64,000 nt of DNA, taken from positions 186,001 through 250,000 of the forward strand of contig NZ_BMLM01000001.1 in assembly GCF_014645235.1 (NCBI RefSeq), given 5' to 3'. The DNA comes from Agrococcus terreus. Lineage in GTDB: Bacteria; Actinomycetota; Actinomycetes; Actinomycetales; Microbacteriaceae. Within the stretch, counting starts at the first letter, position 1. Every line of letters begins with the position of its first letter. The notes beneath the pieces were generated by a model that was not told the origin of the DNA, did no database searches, and saw only the letters and a list, made by a program, of their open reading frames with translations. The translations under genes and the position numbers were made by a program. This document shows, piece by piece, positions 30,720 through 39,171 of this stretch.

Positions 30720-30772
30720 GGCTGCACTCCATCGCGTCGGAGCACCTCGGCGCGAGCGATCCGGCCCTCCTT

Positions 30773-30808
30773 CCGACCGCGGTCGGACGAGGATCATCCG
30801 CTGGGATG
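30773..30808. promoter_or_regulatory. Two dyads upstream of the ABC exporter operon
   Basis: CCGACCGCGGTCGG (30773-30786) is a perfect 14-bp palindrome and TCATCC-gctg-GGATGA (about 30793-30808) is a second dyad, both 55-90 bp before the ATPase start. They are candidate operators; the remaining gap to 30915 shows nothing else. Confidence 0.35.
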
Positions 30809-30915
30809 ACGGGCCGGCCGACCAGCGGATGTCGCGGGCCGTCGTGGCTCGTCCGGCTAGGGCTGGGCGCCGCCCACCCGCCCCGGTCGATGCGGCACCC
30901 CCGAGAGGCGAGCGC

Positions 30916-31734
30916 CTACGGCTCGACGGGCTGTGCCGTGCCGAGGTCCGTGGAGAACGGACTGGCCTGGGACGCCTCGAGCGTCGAGTGGACCACGCCG
31001 TCCCGGCGGATCGTGGGGTTGACCGGCTGCCCCGCGGGACGGGCGTCGATCGTCCGGCCCCCGTCGGCGACGGCGATGCTGTCGCCTGCGGCCTCGGCGA
31101 TCGCGACGTTGATGGGCGATGCGATGAAGTCGCGCATCGTGACGCCCTGGAGGCCGCTCCAGTCGCCGGCGAACGCGGGGACGACGTCGCGGTCGGTGAA
31201 GCGACCGTCGTCGATGTACATGCCGCGGGTGCCGTCCCCCTCGGTGTTGCCGATCGCGCCGAGGTAGCGGTCTGACGCGAGGAAGTCGCCGCGCTCGGCG
31301 GCGTTCGCGGCGGCGAGCGCGGTCGCGCCCTCCCAGTAGGAGAAGGCCTGCGCGACGCCGTTGCCGCGCTCCCACATGGCGCCCGGGTGCGCGGGGTCGT
31401 CCTCGAGGCCGGTGGCGGCCGGCCAGGCGTAGCCGGCCGGCAGGTCGTAGGGGAACGCGCGCACCGCTGCGCGGTACTCGGCCTCGACCGCGTCGAGGTC
31501 GTTGGCCCCGCCGCTGAACGAGTGCTCGCGGATGAACGCCTCGACCGACACCGGCTCGAGGTCGTCGATGGTCTCGACGTCGGCGATGTCGACAGGGGCT
31601 GCCGTGTGCGCACCGACGACGATCGGTTCCGTGAGCGGATCCGCCGAGGTGTCGAGCGGGGCGTGCGAGCACGCCGCGATCGTCATGGCGGCGGCCGCGA
31701 CGGGGATGGCGACGGCGGTGCGGAGGCGGAACAT
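30916..31734 (-). CDS. Putative lipoprotein, unknown function
   Basis: 272-aa secreted protein. Residues 1-22 form a signal peptide ending in a lipobox-like AAC (TIAACSHAP), so Cys22 is probably lipidated. The mature part is acidic and includes two conserved-looking segments, YAWPAATGLEDDPAHPGAMW near 105 and FIASPINVAIAEAAGDS. No family is recognised. It lies upstream of the ABC exporter on the same strand with 196 bp between, so a link is possible but weak. ATG 31743 is an alternative start. Confidence 0.72.
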   Translation of the reverse strand: MFRLRTAVAIPVAAAAMTIAACSHAPLDTSADPLTEPIVVGAHTAAPVDIADVETIDDLEPVSVEAFIREHSFSGGANDLDAVEAEYRAAVRAFPYDLPAGYAWPAATGLEDDPAHPGAMWERGNGVAQAFSYWEGATALAAANAAERGDFLASDRYLGAIGNTEGDGTRGMYIDDGRFTDRDVVPAFAGDWSGLQGVTMRDFIASPINVAIAEAAGDSIAVADGGRTIDARPAGQPVNPTIRRDGVVHSTLEASQASPFSTDLGTAQPVEP

Positions 31735-31852
31735 GGGTCCCATCGTGGCATCCGAACGGGGTCGAAAGCGAGCGGCTCTCACGAATGCTCTGCAGGGCCT
31801 CGGCGCTCTCGAGCGATGCGCCGGCACCCGGCCCCCGCGCAGGCGGGCTCCG

Positions 31853-31858
31853 TAGGCT
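31853..31858 (+). promoter_or_regulatory. Leaderless -10 (TAGGCT) for the CPBP-like gene
   Basis: TAGGCT lies 6 nt before GTG 31865, without a ribosome binding site. Confidence 0.5.
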
Positions 31859-31864
31859 GGGCTC

Positions 31865-32737
31865 GTGACGACCGCCGAGCGCAGCGCCCGGGGCCTCCGC
31901 CTGCCGCCGATCGCCGCCGAGGGGGCGCCGACGCATCCGATCGCCATCGTGCCGGCGGCGCTCGTCTCGGCCGGAGCGGTGCTGCTGTTCTGGGTGATGA
32001 CCGATTGGGGCTACGCGCCGCTCGTCGCCGGCGTCGTCGCCGGCATCCTCACCGACCGTGCCGGCCGCTCGAGCCGCCTCGGCTCCGACCTCGCGATCAT
32101 CGCGCTCGCGCTCGCGTGGATCAGCACCATCTCGCTCCACGCCGACCTCACCGACGCCGGCATGACGCGGTTCACGATCGCGCTCGGCGGCGCGGTGCTC
32201 ATCCCGTACGCGATCTCGCGCTGGGGCTACCGCGAGCACGCGGTGCGCTTCCCGTGGGGCGGCGGCCGCTGGAGCCGGCGGATGTTGGTGTACCTTGCCG
32301 TCGTCATCGTGCTGGCGTACCTGATCCTGCCGTTCTACTTCCTCACCTCGGGCGTCTACCGCAACTGGCCGGCGGTCGAGGAGGGCGGCGAGATCGCTCG
32401 GCTGTTCGTGGGCGTGAACGCCGTCGGCCTGTGGGACGAGCTGTTCTTCATCTGCACCGCCTACACGCTGCTGCTGCGGCACTTCCGGCCGTGGCTCGCG
32501 AACCTGCTGCAGGCGGCGATCTTCGTCTCGTTCCTGTGGGAGCTCGGCTACCAGTCGTGGGGGCCGCTGCTCACGATCCCGTTCGCGCTCGTGCAGGGCG
32601 CCATCTTCTCCTGGACGAAGAACCTCGCCTATGTCGTCACGGTGCACCTGCTGTTCGACGCGATCGTGTTCCTCGTCATCGTGCACGCGCACCACCAGGA
32701 GGCCCTGCCGATCTTCCCGCTCGTCCACGGCTGGTGA
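31865..32737 (+). CDS. CPBP-like intramembrane protease homologue, degenerate motifs
   Basis: 290-aa protein with about eight helices. The last third resembles the CPBP/Abi (CAAX protease-like) fold: DELFFICTAYTLL, FVSFLWELGYQSWGP and HLLFDAIVF take the places of the three active-site motifs. The usual EExxxR is not intact (WDELFFICT), while HxxxD is kept. It may be a non-proteolytic relative. It stands alone with its own promoter. Confidence 0.68.
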   Translation: MTTAERSARGLRLPPIAAEGAPTHPIAIVPAALVSAGAVLLFWVMTDWGYAPLVAGVVAGILTDRAGRSSRLGSDLAIIALALAWISTISLHADLTDAGMTRFTIALGGAVLIPYAISRWGYREHAVRFPWGGGRWSRRMLVYLAVVIVLAYLILPFYFLTSGVYRNWPAVEEGGEIARLFVGVNAVGLWDELFFICTAYTLLLRHFRPWLANLLQAAIFVSFLWELGYQSWGPLLTIPFALVQGAIFSWTKNLAYVVTVHLLFDAIVFLVIVHAHHQEALPIFPLVHGW

Positions 32738-32778
32738 GCGGAGGCGCGGGCGCCCTGGCGGATGTCAGGGGCGCCGCG

Positions 32779-32784
32779 TAGGTT
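32779..32784 (+). promoter_or_regulatory. Leaderless -10 (TAGGTT) for the VOC gene
   Basis: TAGGTT lies 7 nt before ATG 32792, without a ribosome binding site. Confidence 0.5.
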
Positions 32785-32791
32785 GCGCGGC

Positions 32792-33160
32792 ATGGCAATC
32801 GCACGCTGGCCCAACGTCGTCATCGACTGCCCGGACGCGAAGGCGCTCGCGGGCTTCTACGGGGCGCTCCTCGACTGGCCCGTGAAGCCCGAGGGCGACG
32901 AGGTCGACGACTGGTACGAGATCCGCGGCGCCGAGGGGCAGGTGATCTGCTTCCAGCAGGTCGACGCCTACCGGGCGCCCGAGTGGCCCGGGCAGGAGCA
33001 TCCGCAGCAGATGCACCTCGACGTGGTCGTCGACGACCTCGACGAGGCGGAGGCCGCCACGCTCGCGCTCGGCGCGACGAAGCACGAGGTCCAGCCGGGC
33101 ACGACCTTCCGGGTCTTCCTCGACCCCGCCGGCCATCCGTTCTGCCTCTGCGTCAGCTGA
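32792..33160 (+). CDS. VOC-family (glyoxalase-like) protein
   Basis: 122-aa protein of the vicinal oxygen chelate fold: two beta-alpha-beta-beta-beta modules, VVIDCPDAKALAGFYGALLDW at the start and MHLDVVVDDLDEAEAATLALG near 75, closing with FRVFLDPAGHPFCLC. A histidine in QMHLDV is a likely metal ligand. The substrate is unknown; single-domain members of this type often give resistance or act on small metabolites. Confidence 0.85.
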   Translation: MAIARWPNVVIDCPDAKALAGFYGALLDWPVKPEGDEVDDWYEIRGAEGQVICFQQVDAYRAPEWPGQEHPQQMHLDVVVDDLDEAEAATLALGATKHEVQPGTTFRVFLDPAGHPFCLCVS

Positions 33161-33195
33161 GCGGCCAGCTGCGCCGGCGGCGCGGCCGGCGGCCG

Positions 33196-33201
33196 TAGGG
33201 T
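33196..33201 (+). promoter_or_regulatory. Leaderless -10 (TAGGGT) for the nucleoside hydrolase gene
   Basis: TAGGGT lies 7 nt before GTG 33209, without a ribosome binding site. Confidence 0.5.
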
Positions 33202-33208
33202 CGTCGAC

Positions 33209-34156
33209 GTGACCCTGGTGCTGCTCGACGTCGACACGGGCGTCGACGACGCGCTCGCCATCCTCACGGCGGCGCTCTCGGACTCGATCGAGCTCGTCGG
33301 CTGCAGCGTCGTGTGGGGCAACGTCGACGTCGACCAGTGCGTGCGCAACACGGTCGAGGTCCTGCGCATCGCGGGCCACGGCGACGTGCCCGTCGCGCGC
33401 GGTGCCGCAGGCCCGCGCGCAGGTGGCCCGGCGGTGCTCGCGCCCGAGGTGCACGGCGACGACGGCCTCGGCGGCTGCGCCGACCTCGGCATCGAGCCGG
33501 GGCCGGGCTCCGCGACCGCTGTCGACCTCATCCTGCGCCTCAGCCACGAGCACGCGGGTGAGCTCGAGCTCGTCGCGGTCGGGCCGCTCACGAACCTCGC
33601 CGAGGCGCTCGACGCGGATCCGACGCTGCCCGAGCGCATCCGGCACGTCACGATCATGGGCGGCGCGGCCATCGCGCCCGGCAACGTGAGCGAGACGGCA
33701 GAGGCGAACATCTGGCACGACCCCGAGGCCGCGCAAGTCGTGCTCGACGCCGCCTGGGACCTCACGATGGTCGGCCTCGACGTGACGATGACCTCGCTCG
33801 TCACCGACGCGCACCGCGCGCGGCTCGCCGCAGGCGGCGCCGCCGGCCGGTTCTGCGCGCGCATCCTGGACCACTACCTCGGGTACTACGAGGGGTGGAC
33901 GGGCGAGCGCGCCTCCGGCAACCACGACGCCCTCGCGCTCGCGGTCGCGACGGGGCTCGTGCGCACGACCCTCTCGCCCGTCGTCGACGTGACGGTCGAC
34001 TGCACCGACGGGCCCGCCCGCGGTCGCACGGTCGCCGCCCTCGAGGGTGCGTGGGGCGAGTGGCCCGACCGTCCCGGCGCGCGGCACCGCGTGGTGATGG
34101 AGGTCGAGCCCGGCTTCGAGGAGCGGATGGTCGACCTCATCGCCGCCGCGCCCTGA
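33209..34156 (+). CDS. Inosine/uridine-preferring nucleoside hydrolase
   Basis: 315-aa nucleosidase that splits ribonucleosides to base and ribose. The calcium-binding DVDTGVDDALAI motif lies at residues 7-18, AVGPLTNLAEAL near 127, VTIMGGA near 149, EANIWHDPEAAQ near 167 and the catalytic-side GNHDALALA near 235. These are the complete family signature. A ribokinase lies 17 kb away, so no operon link to ribose use is visible. Confidence 0.92.
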   Translation: MTLVLLDVDTGVDDALAILTAALSDSIELVGCSVVWGNVDVDQCVRNTVEVLRIAGHGDVPVARGAAGPRAGGPAVLAPEVHGDDGLGGCADLGIEPGPGSATAVDLILRLSHEHAGELELVAVGPLTNLAEALDADPTLPERIRHVTIMGGAAIAPGNVSETAEANIWHDPEAAQVVLDAAWDLTMVGLDVTMTSLVTDAHRARLAAGGAAGRFCARILDHYLGYYEGWTGERASGNHDALALAVATGLVRTTLSPVVDVTVDCTDGPARGRTVAALEGAWGEWPDRPGARHRVVMEVEPGFEERMVDLIAAAP

Positions 34157-34174
34157 GCGCCCGGCGCGATCGCC

Positions 34175-34645
34175 TCAGTCGAGGCGATGGATCCGCTCGT
34201 CGACCTCGCGGCCGAGACCGGCCGCCCAGGAGCGCTCCGCACCCACCTCACGGAAGCCGGCCTTCCGCAGCACCGCCGCCGAGGCGAGGTTGTGGGCCGC
34301 GACCCGCGCGTGGAGCGGACGCGTCGTGTCGGCCTCGAGCAGCAGGGCCACGGCTCGCGACGCGATGCCGCGTCCCCACCTCGCGGGGTCGATCCAGTAT
34401 GAGATCTCGCGGTCGCCCTCCATCGTGAAGCTCGAGGCGGTGCCGACGAGCTCGCCGTCCTCCTCGACGACCAGCAGCAGGTTCGCCGGATCCGACCGGA
34501 CCCTGGCGTAGTGCTCGTCGGACGCAGGGCGATCGTCGGGGTCGGCCCTGGTGAACGCGGCCATCGCCACGGCCGCGGGGTCGCGCTCCCATCGGAAGAC
34601 CGCGTCGAGGTCGGCGTCGCTGAGCGGTCGGAGGCGCGTCGTCAT
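34175..34645 (-). CDS. GNAT-family N-acetyltransferase (RimJ-like)
   Basis: 156-aa acetyltransferase. LRPLSDADLDAVFRWERDP opens the fold; EISYWIDPARWGRGIASRAV near 78-97 is the acetyl-CoA loop and NLASAAVLRKAGFREVG near 117 is the closing helix-strand typical of RimJ/RimL-like enzymes. The acceptor is unknown. A leaderless promoter supports ATG 34645. Confidence 0.88.
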   Translation of the reverse strand: MTTRLRPLSDADLDAVFRWERDPAAVAMAAFTRADPDDRPASDEHYARVRSDPANLLLVVEEDGELVGTASSFTMEGDREISYWIDPARWGRGIASRAVALLLEADTTRPLHARVAAHNLASAAVLRKAGFREVGAERSWAAGLGREVDERIHRLD

Positions 34646-34651
34646 GGCAGC

Positions 34652-34657
34652 ACCGTA
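34652..34657 (-). promoter_or_regulatory. Leaderless -10 (TACGGT) for the RimJ-like gene
   Basis: On the minus strand TACGGT lies 6 nt before ATG 34645. Confidence 0.5.
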
Positions 34658-34786
34658 GGCGCGGCCGCCCACCGCGCGCGAGGCCCGAGCCGAGGCGCAC
34701 CTGCCAGACTGGACGCTCCGCGCCGACGGGTCGGCGCCCCTCCATCCGCGACCGGCCGCGCGCGCCGCGGTCCGGGGAAGGCTCCG

Positions 34787-35728
34787 ATGCGCGCGCTCCA
34801 CACTCTCGCCCACACGCTCCGAGGCGGCCTGATCGGCGTCACGGAGCTGATCCCGGGGGTGTCGGGCGGCACGATCGCGCTGCTCATCGGCGTCTACGAG
34901 CGGCTCATCGAGTCGGCCGGCGCGCTCGTGCGCGGCGTCGTGCGGGCCGTGCTCGACGTGCCGCGCGGCCGTGGGCTCGCGCGCGCGAAGGAGCACTGGC
35001 ACCGCGTCGCGTGGGCGACGGTGCTGCCGGTGGGCATCGGGATGGTCGTGGCGGTCGTCGCGATGGCGCGGGTCGTCGCGCCGCTCGTCGAGGCGCACCC
35101 GATCACGTCGCGCGCGCTGTTCGCGGGGCTCATCGTCGTCTCGCTGATCGTGCCGGCCCGGATGCTCGGCACGCGCTGGCAGCTGCGCGACGTCGCGCTC
35201 GCCGTGCCGGCCGCGGCCGCGAGCTTCCTGCTCACGGGGCTCCCGAGCGGCGGCGAGGCGGAGCCGGGGCCGCTCGGCATCTTCCTGTCGGCGGCGCTCG
35301 CGGTCTGCGCGCTCGTGCTGCCGGGCGTCTCGGGCTCGTTCGTGCTCGTCTCGACCGGCATGTACGAGCCGACGCTCAAGGCGCTCAACGACCGGGAGCT
35401 CGGCTACATCGGCATCTTCATCGCGGGCGCGGTGGTCGGCCTCGCGCTCTTCGTGCACGTGCTGCTGCGCCTGCTCTCGCACCACCGCCGCGTGACGCTC
35501 GCGATCATGACGGGCCTCATGGCGGGCTCGCTGCGGGCGCTGTGGCCCTGGCAGACCGAGGAGCGCGACCTGCTGGCCCCGAGCGGAGACCTGCTCGGGC
35601 CGACGCTCTGGTTCCTGCTGGGCGCTGCGATCGTGGCCGGGCTGCTCGTCGCCGAGCACCTCGTGCACCGGCGCTCGCTGGCGGGCGCGGCGGCCGCCCA
35701 GGACCGCGCCGCCGACGACGCCGCCTAG
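34787..35728 (+). CDS. DUF368 membrane protein (PopT-type polyprenyl-phosphate translocase)
   Basis: 313-aa protein with eight to ten helices. The family's two signature stretches are present: GVTELIPGVSGGTIALLIGVYE near 17-38 and VCALVLPGVSGSFVLVSTGMYEP near 170-192, an internal repeat of the PGVSG motif. DUF368 proteins have recently been shown to move undecaprenyl phosphate back across the membrane. That role would support the PAP2/LCP and Stealth envelope enzymes in this window, though they are not adjacent. Confidence 0.88.
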   Translation: MRALHTLAHTLRGGLIGVTELIPGVSGGTIALLIGVYERLIESAGALVRGVVRAVLDVPRGRGLARAKEHWHRVAWATVLPVGIGMVVAVVAMARVVAPLVEAHPITSRALFAGLIVVSLIVPARMLGTRWQLRDVALAVPAAAASFLLTGLPSGGEAEPGPLGIFLSAALAVCALVLPGVSGSFVLVSTGMYEPTLKALNDRELGYIGIFIAGAVVGLALFVHVLLRLLSHHRRVTLAIMTGLMAGSLRALWPWQTEERDLLAPSGDLLGPTLWFLLGAAIVAGLLVAEHLVHRRSLAGAAAAQDRAADDAA

Positions 35729-35768
35729 GCGGCCGCCGCCCCGCGCGCGCCGCGTCGCGCCGGCCCGG

Positions 35769-36935
35769 TCACGCGATCGCGCCCATCCGCCGCACGGCCT
35801 CCTCGATGACGTCCGGTCGCGTGCCGAGGTTGAAGCGCACCCGGTTCTCGCCGCCGGTCCCGAACGACTCGCCCGCGTTGAGCCCCACGCGCGCCCGCTC
35901 GAGGAACGCGGCGGCGGCACCGGTCGAGAGGCCCACATCGCCCGCGTCGGCGCGCGACGCCGCATCCGCCACCCGCGTGCCGCGGCAGTCGAGCCAGGCG
36001 AGGAACGTCGCCTCGCCCGGCTGCCACCGGATGCTCGGCGCGTGCCCCGCGAGCAGGCGGGCCAGCAGCGCGCGGTTGCCGCGCAGGCCCGCGATGACCT
36101 CGTCGAGCCAGCCGCGGCCGTCGTCGAAGGCGGCGACGTGCGCGATGGTGGCGAGGTGCGAGGGGCCGTGGCTGACGACCTCGGCGAGGTGCTCGAGGTC
36201 GCGCGCCTCCGCCCCCGGGACGATGAGCGCGGTGCGCAGGCCCGCGAGGTTCCAGGCCTTCGAGGCCGAGGTGATCGAGAAGCCCTGCGGATCGACGCTC
36301 CAGTAGGGCGTGAACGCGGCGTCGAAGACGATCGGCGCGTGCACCTCGTCCGAGATGACGCGCACGCCGTGGCGCGCGCACACCTCGGCCACGGCCTCGA
36401 GCTCCGCCCGGGTGTGCACGGTGCCGGTGGGGTTGTGCGGGTTGCAGAGCAGCAGCACGCCGCCCGCCTCGCCGACGCGCGCGCACGCATCCTCGATCGC
36501 GGCGACGTCGAGGCGCAGGTCGTCGCCGAGCGGCGCCTCGAGCACGGTGCGCTCCGCGTGCTCCGAGTAGGCGTGGAACGGCGGGTAGACAGGGCTCGTG
36601 ACGATCACGTTGCCGCCAGGGCGCGTGAGCAGCCGGATGAGCTCGAACGCGCCCTGCATGACGTCGGCGACGAGCGCCGTGCGGCCGGGATCGAAGGAGG
36701 CGCCCCAGCGGTCGTCCGCGAAGCGCGCGAAGGCCTCGGCGTAGGCGTGCCCGTGCGGGTAGCCGGTGTCGCCGCGGCCGAGCGCCTCGGTGATCGCCGC
36801 CGTGATCGCGGACGCGGGCAGCACGTCCATCTCGGCCACCCACATCGGCAGCACGTCGGGCTCGAACCACCGCCACTTGATGCTCGTGCGCTCGCGGAGC
36901 GCCTCGACGGTCACCTGCTCGAACGGGTTCGCCAT
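35769..36935 (-). CDS. MalY/PatB-type PLP-dependent beta-lyase/aminotransferase
   Basis: 388-aa fold-type I PLP enzyme. WRWFEPDVLPMWVAEMD near 20-36, LLCNPHNPTGTVH near 160, ISDEVHAPIVF near 190 and the PLP lysine in SITSASKAWNLAGLRTA near 222 match cystathionine beta-lyases of the MalY/PatB group. It probably cleaves cystathionine or cysteine S-conjugates. GGGAGGA precedes the ATG. It lies downstream of the carbonic anhydrase gene across a large hairpin. Confidence 0.9.
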   Translation of the reverse strand: MANPFEQVTVEALRERTSIKWRWFEPDVLPMWVAEMDVLPASAITAAITEALGRGDTGYPHGHAYAEAFARFADDRWGASFDPGRTALVADVMQGAFELIRLLTRPGGNVIVTSPVYPPFHAYSEHAERTVLEAPLGDDLRLDVAAIEDACARVGEAGGVLLLCNPHNPTGTVHTRAELEAVAEVCARHGVRVISDEVHAPIVFDAAFTPYWSVDPQGFSITSASKAWNLAGLRTALIVPGAEARDLEHLAEVVSHGPSHLATIAHVAAFDDGRGWLDEVIAGLRGNRALLARLLAGHAPSIRWQPGEATFLAWLDCRGTRVADAASRADAGDVGLSTGAAAAFLERARVGLNAGESFGTGGENRVRFNLGTRPDVIEEAVRRMGAIA

Positions 36936-36975
36936 GCCCCGATCCTCCCAGCCCGACGTACCGACGGCGCTGCAC

Positions 36976-37037
36976 CTCAACGGCTCTGCGCGCACCGCGA
37001 CCCGCCTCAGGCGGGTCAGCTGCGCAGAGCCGTTGAG
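36976..37037. terminator. Nested hairpin (cruciform-like) between carbonic anhydrase and MalY genes
   Basis: Outer arms CTCAACGGCTCTGCGC (36976-36991) and its exact complement (37022-37037) enclose a second perfect stem CCCGCC-tca-GGCGGG (37001-37015). It sits 11 bp after the carbonic anhydrase stop on the minus strand and probably ends that transcript. The size and nesting are more than a terminator needs. Confidence 0.65.
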
Positions 37038-37048
37038 ATCGGGAGGCG

Positions 37049-37549
37049 TCAGGCGACCTGGTCGAGGAGGCCCGAGTCGACGTCGTAGAGGAAGCCGCCG
37101 ACCTTCACGCGGTCGCCGATGAGCGGGTGCGACGAGACGCGGTGCACGTCGGCCGTGAGCGCCTGGCGCTGATCGTCGATCGCGCCGAGGTCGAGCCAGG
37201 AGGCGTCCATGCCGGCGGAGGCGCCGAGGGCGGCGATGAGCTCGTCCTCCGACTTCGACGCCATGGCGCAGCGCGTGTGCTGCACGACGAGCACGCGCTC
37301 GACGCCCAGCAGGTGCGTGGCGAGCACGAGCGCCACGAGGGCGCGCTCGGTGACGCGGCCGCCCGGATTGCGCAGGATCTTGGCGTCGCCCGGCACGAGG
37401 CCGATCATGCCCAGCGGGTCGAGCCGCGAGTCCATGCAGGTCACCATGGCGACGCCGGCGCGCGCGACGCCGTCGAAGCCCTGGAGGTCGAAGGAGGCCG
37501 CGAAGTCGCGGTTGTGCGCGAGGAGGTCCTCGAACGATGCGGAGTCCAT
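37049..37549 (-). CDS. Beta-class carbonic anhydrase
   Basis: 166-aa enzyme interconverting CO2 and bicarbonate. The zinc ligands are C38 in TCMDSRLDP, H91 and C94 in QHTRCAM; the catalytic Asp-Arg dyad is in CMDSR, and KILRNPGGRVTE follows. It matches the small plant-type/Rv1284-like beta carbonic anhydrases. It is divergent from the MazG-like gene with overlapping promoters in 36 bp. Confidence 0.92.
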   Translation of the reverse strand: MDSASFEDLLAHNRDFAASFDLQGFDGVARAGVAMVTCMDSRLDPLGMIGLVPGDAKILRNPGGRVTERALVALVLATHLLGVERVLVVQHTRCAMASKSEDELIAALGASAGMDASWLDLGAIDDQRQALTADVHRVSSHPLIGDRVKVGGFLYDVDSGLLDQVA

Positions 37550-37555
37550 GCTCCG

Positions 37556-37561
37556 AACCTA
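37556..37561 (-). promoter_or_regulatory. Leaderless -10 (TAGGTT) for the carbonic anhydrase gene
   Basis: On the minus strand TAGGTT lies 6 nt before ATG 37549, within the 36-bp divergent gap. Confidence 0.5.
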
Positions 37562-37585
37562 CGCCCGCGTGCGAGCATGGGCCAC

Positions 37586-37954
37586 ATGGAGCTCCGCGCC
37601 CTCGCCCAGCAGATCGACGCGATCTCGCGCCGCTACGCCGACGTCTACGGCTTCGAGCGCGACGCCGACTGGCTGGTGCTGAAGCTGCAGGAGGAGGTCG
37701 GCGAGGTCGTGCAGGCGTGGCTCGCGAAGACCGGGCGGCAGCGCGACAAGGGGCACTCGCCCGAGGAGATCGACCGCCGCTTCGCGCTCGAGCTCGCCGA
37801 CGCGGTGGGGATGCTGCTGGCGCTCGCGGAGGCGACGGGCGTCGACATCGAGCGCGCGGTCGACGAGAAGTGGCTCGTCTGGGACCGCCGCGTCTCGCAG
37901 CGCACCGGTGAGTCCGACGAGGCCTGGCGGGCGCGCACGGCCGATCCCGCGTAG
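37586..37954 (+). CDS. MazG-like nucleotide pyrophosphohydrolase
   Basis: 122-aa all-alpha NTP pyrophosphatase of the MazG/phosphoribosyl-ATP pyrophosphatase superfamily. The metal-binding helices are LVLKLQEEVGEVVQAWLA near 31-48 (ExxE) and FALELADAVGMLLALAEA near 71-88 (ExxxD). It probably hydrolyses non-canonical or damaged nucleotides. ATG 37577 three codons earlier is an alternative start. Confidence 0.82.
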   Translation: MELRALAQQIDAISRRYADVYGFERDADWLVLKLQEEVGEVVQAWLAKTGRQRDKGHSPEEIDRRFALELADAVGMLLALAEATGVDIERAVDEKWLVWDRRVSQRTGESDEAWRARTADPA

Positions 37955-37998
37955 CGGAGTCCGGATGGACCGCCCGCCGCGCGCTCAGTCGCCGCGGG

Positions 37999-38004
37999 TA
38001 GCCT
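37999..38004 (+). promoter_or_regulatory. Leaderless -10 (TAGCCT) for the FAD monooxygenase gene
   Basis: TAGCCT lies 6 nt before ATG 38011, without a ribosome binding site. Confidence 0.5.
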
Positions 38005-38010
38005 GCGGGC

Positions 38011-39171
38011 ATGACGCAGACCGCCATCATCGTCGGAGCAGGGATCGGCGGGCTCGCCGCCGCGCGGGCGCTCGAGGACGCCGGATGGCGGGTCCGGGTG
38101 CTGGAGGCCGAGGATGCCGTGCCGACGCCCGGCGCGGGGGTCGTGCTCACCCGCAACGGCGTCGCCGCGCTCGACGCGCTCGGGATCGGCGCCGAGGTGC
38201 GCCGAGCCGCCGTGCGCTCGATGCCGCAGGGCGTCGCGACCGACCAGGGCGCCCCGCTCCTCCGTGCCTTCCAGTCGCCCTCGAGCGCCGTGCTCGGCAT
38301 CCATCGGGCGACGCTGCTCGAGCTGCTGCGCGGCGACCGCGAGGTCGAGACCGGCAGCCGCGTGCTCCGCGCGACCGACGGCGAGCAGGGCCGCCCCGCG
38401 GTGCTCGTCGAGCGCGCCGGCGCCGAGCCCGAGCGCATCGAGGCCGACCTCGTCGTCGGCGCCGACGGCATCCGCTCGGCCGTGCGCCGCTCGCTGTGGC
38501 CCAAGGCCGCGCGGCCCGACTACACGGGCGCGACCTGCTGGGAGGCCGTGCTCCCGGCCGGCGCGATCGCCGGCGTCGCGGACGCCCGCGGCATGCGGCA
38601 GATGGTCGGCCAGGGCACCGAGCTCGGCTGGATGCCGATCGACGGCGAGCGCGTGCACTGGTGGGCCATCGCCCACTCGCGGCTCGGCCGCGCGGAGGCC
38701 GACGAGCTCGCCGCCGTCCGCGCGTGGGTCGGCGACTGGTCGCCGGAGGCGCAGGGCCTGCTCGCGGGCACGCCGGCGGACGCCGTGCAGCGCCGGGACC
38801 TCTGGTACCTGCCCACCTCGATGCGCTCCTTCCGTCGCCCGGGCGTCGTGCTCGTCGGCGATGCGGCGCACGCGATGGCGCCGATGCTCGGCCAGGGCAC
38901 GAGCCTCACGCTCGAGGACGCCGCGACGCTCGGGGCCCTCGTCGACGACCGCCCGCTCGACTCTGCCCTCGACGGCTACGACGACGCGCGCGTCGACCGG
39001 ACGCAGCGGTTCCAGCGCCGCTCGCTGCGCCTGCTGCGTGCCACCACCGACCGCCGCCTCCCGGCGCTCGTCGCCGCCCGCAACGGCGCCGCGAACCTCG
39101 TGCCGGTGCTCGCGGCCGAGATCGTGCTCGACTGGATGCTGCACTGGCGCGCCCCGCGCCGGCGCGACTGA
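38011..39171 (+). CDS. FAD-dependent monooxygenase (PHBH/UbiH-like)
   Basis: 386-aa class A flavin monooxygenase. The FAD fold GAGIGGLAAARALEDAGW near 9-26, the DG motif LVVGADGIRSAVRR near 149, and GDAAHAMAPMLGQGTSLTLEDA near 288-309 are the three group signatures. The substrate, probably an aromatic or quinone-like compound, is unknown. Its last codons and stop fall inside the first unit of a 14-bp tandem repeat. Confidence 0.9.
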   Translation: MTQTAIIVGAGIGGLAAARALEDAGWRVRVLEAEDAVPTPGAGVVLTRNGVAALDALGIGAEVRRAAVRSMPQGVATDQGAPLLRAFQSPSSAVLGIHRATLLELLRGDREVETGSRVLRATDGEQGRPAVLVERAGAEPERIEADLVVGADGIRSAVRRSLWPKAARPDYTGATCWEAVLPAGAIAGVADARGMRQMVGQGTELGWMPIDGERVHWWAIAHSRLGRAEADELAAVRAWVGDWSPEAQGLLAGTPADAVQRRDLWYLPTSMRSFRRPGVVLVGDAAHAMAPMLGQGTSLTLEDAATLGALVDDRPLDSALDGYDDARVDRTQRFQRRSLRLLRATTDRRLPALVAARNGAANLVPVLAAEIVLDWMLHWRAPRRRD

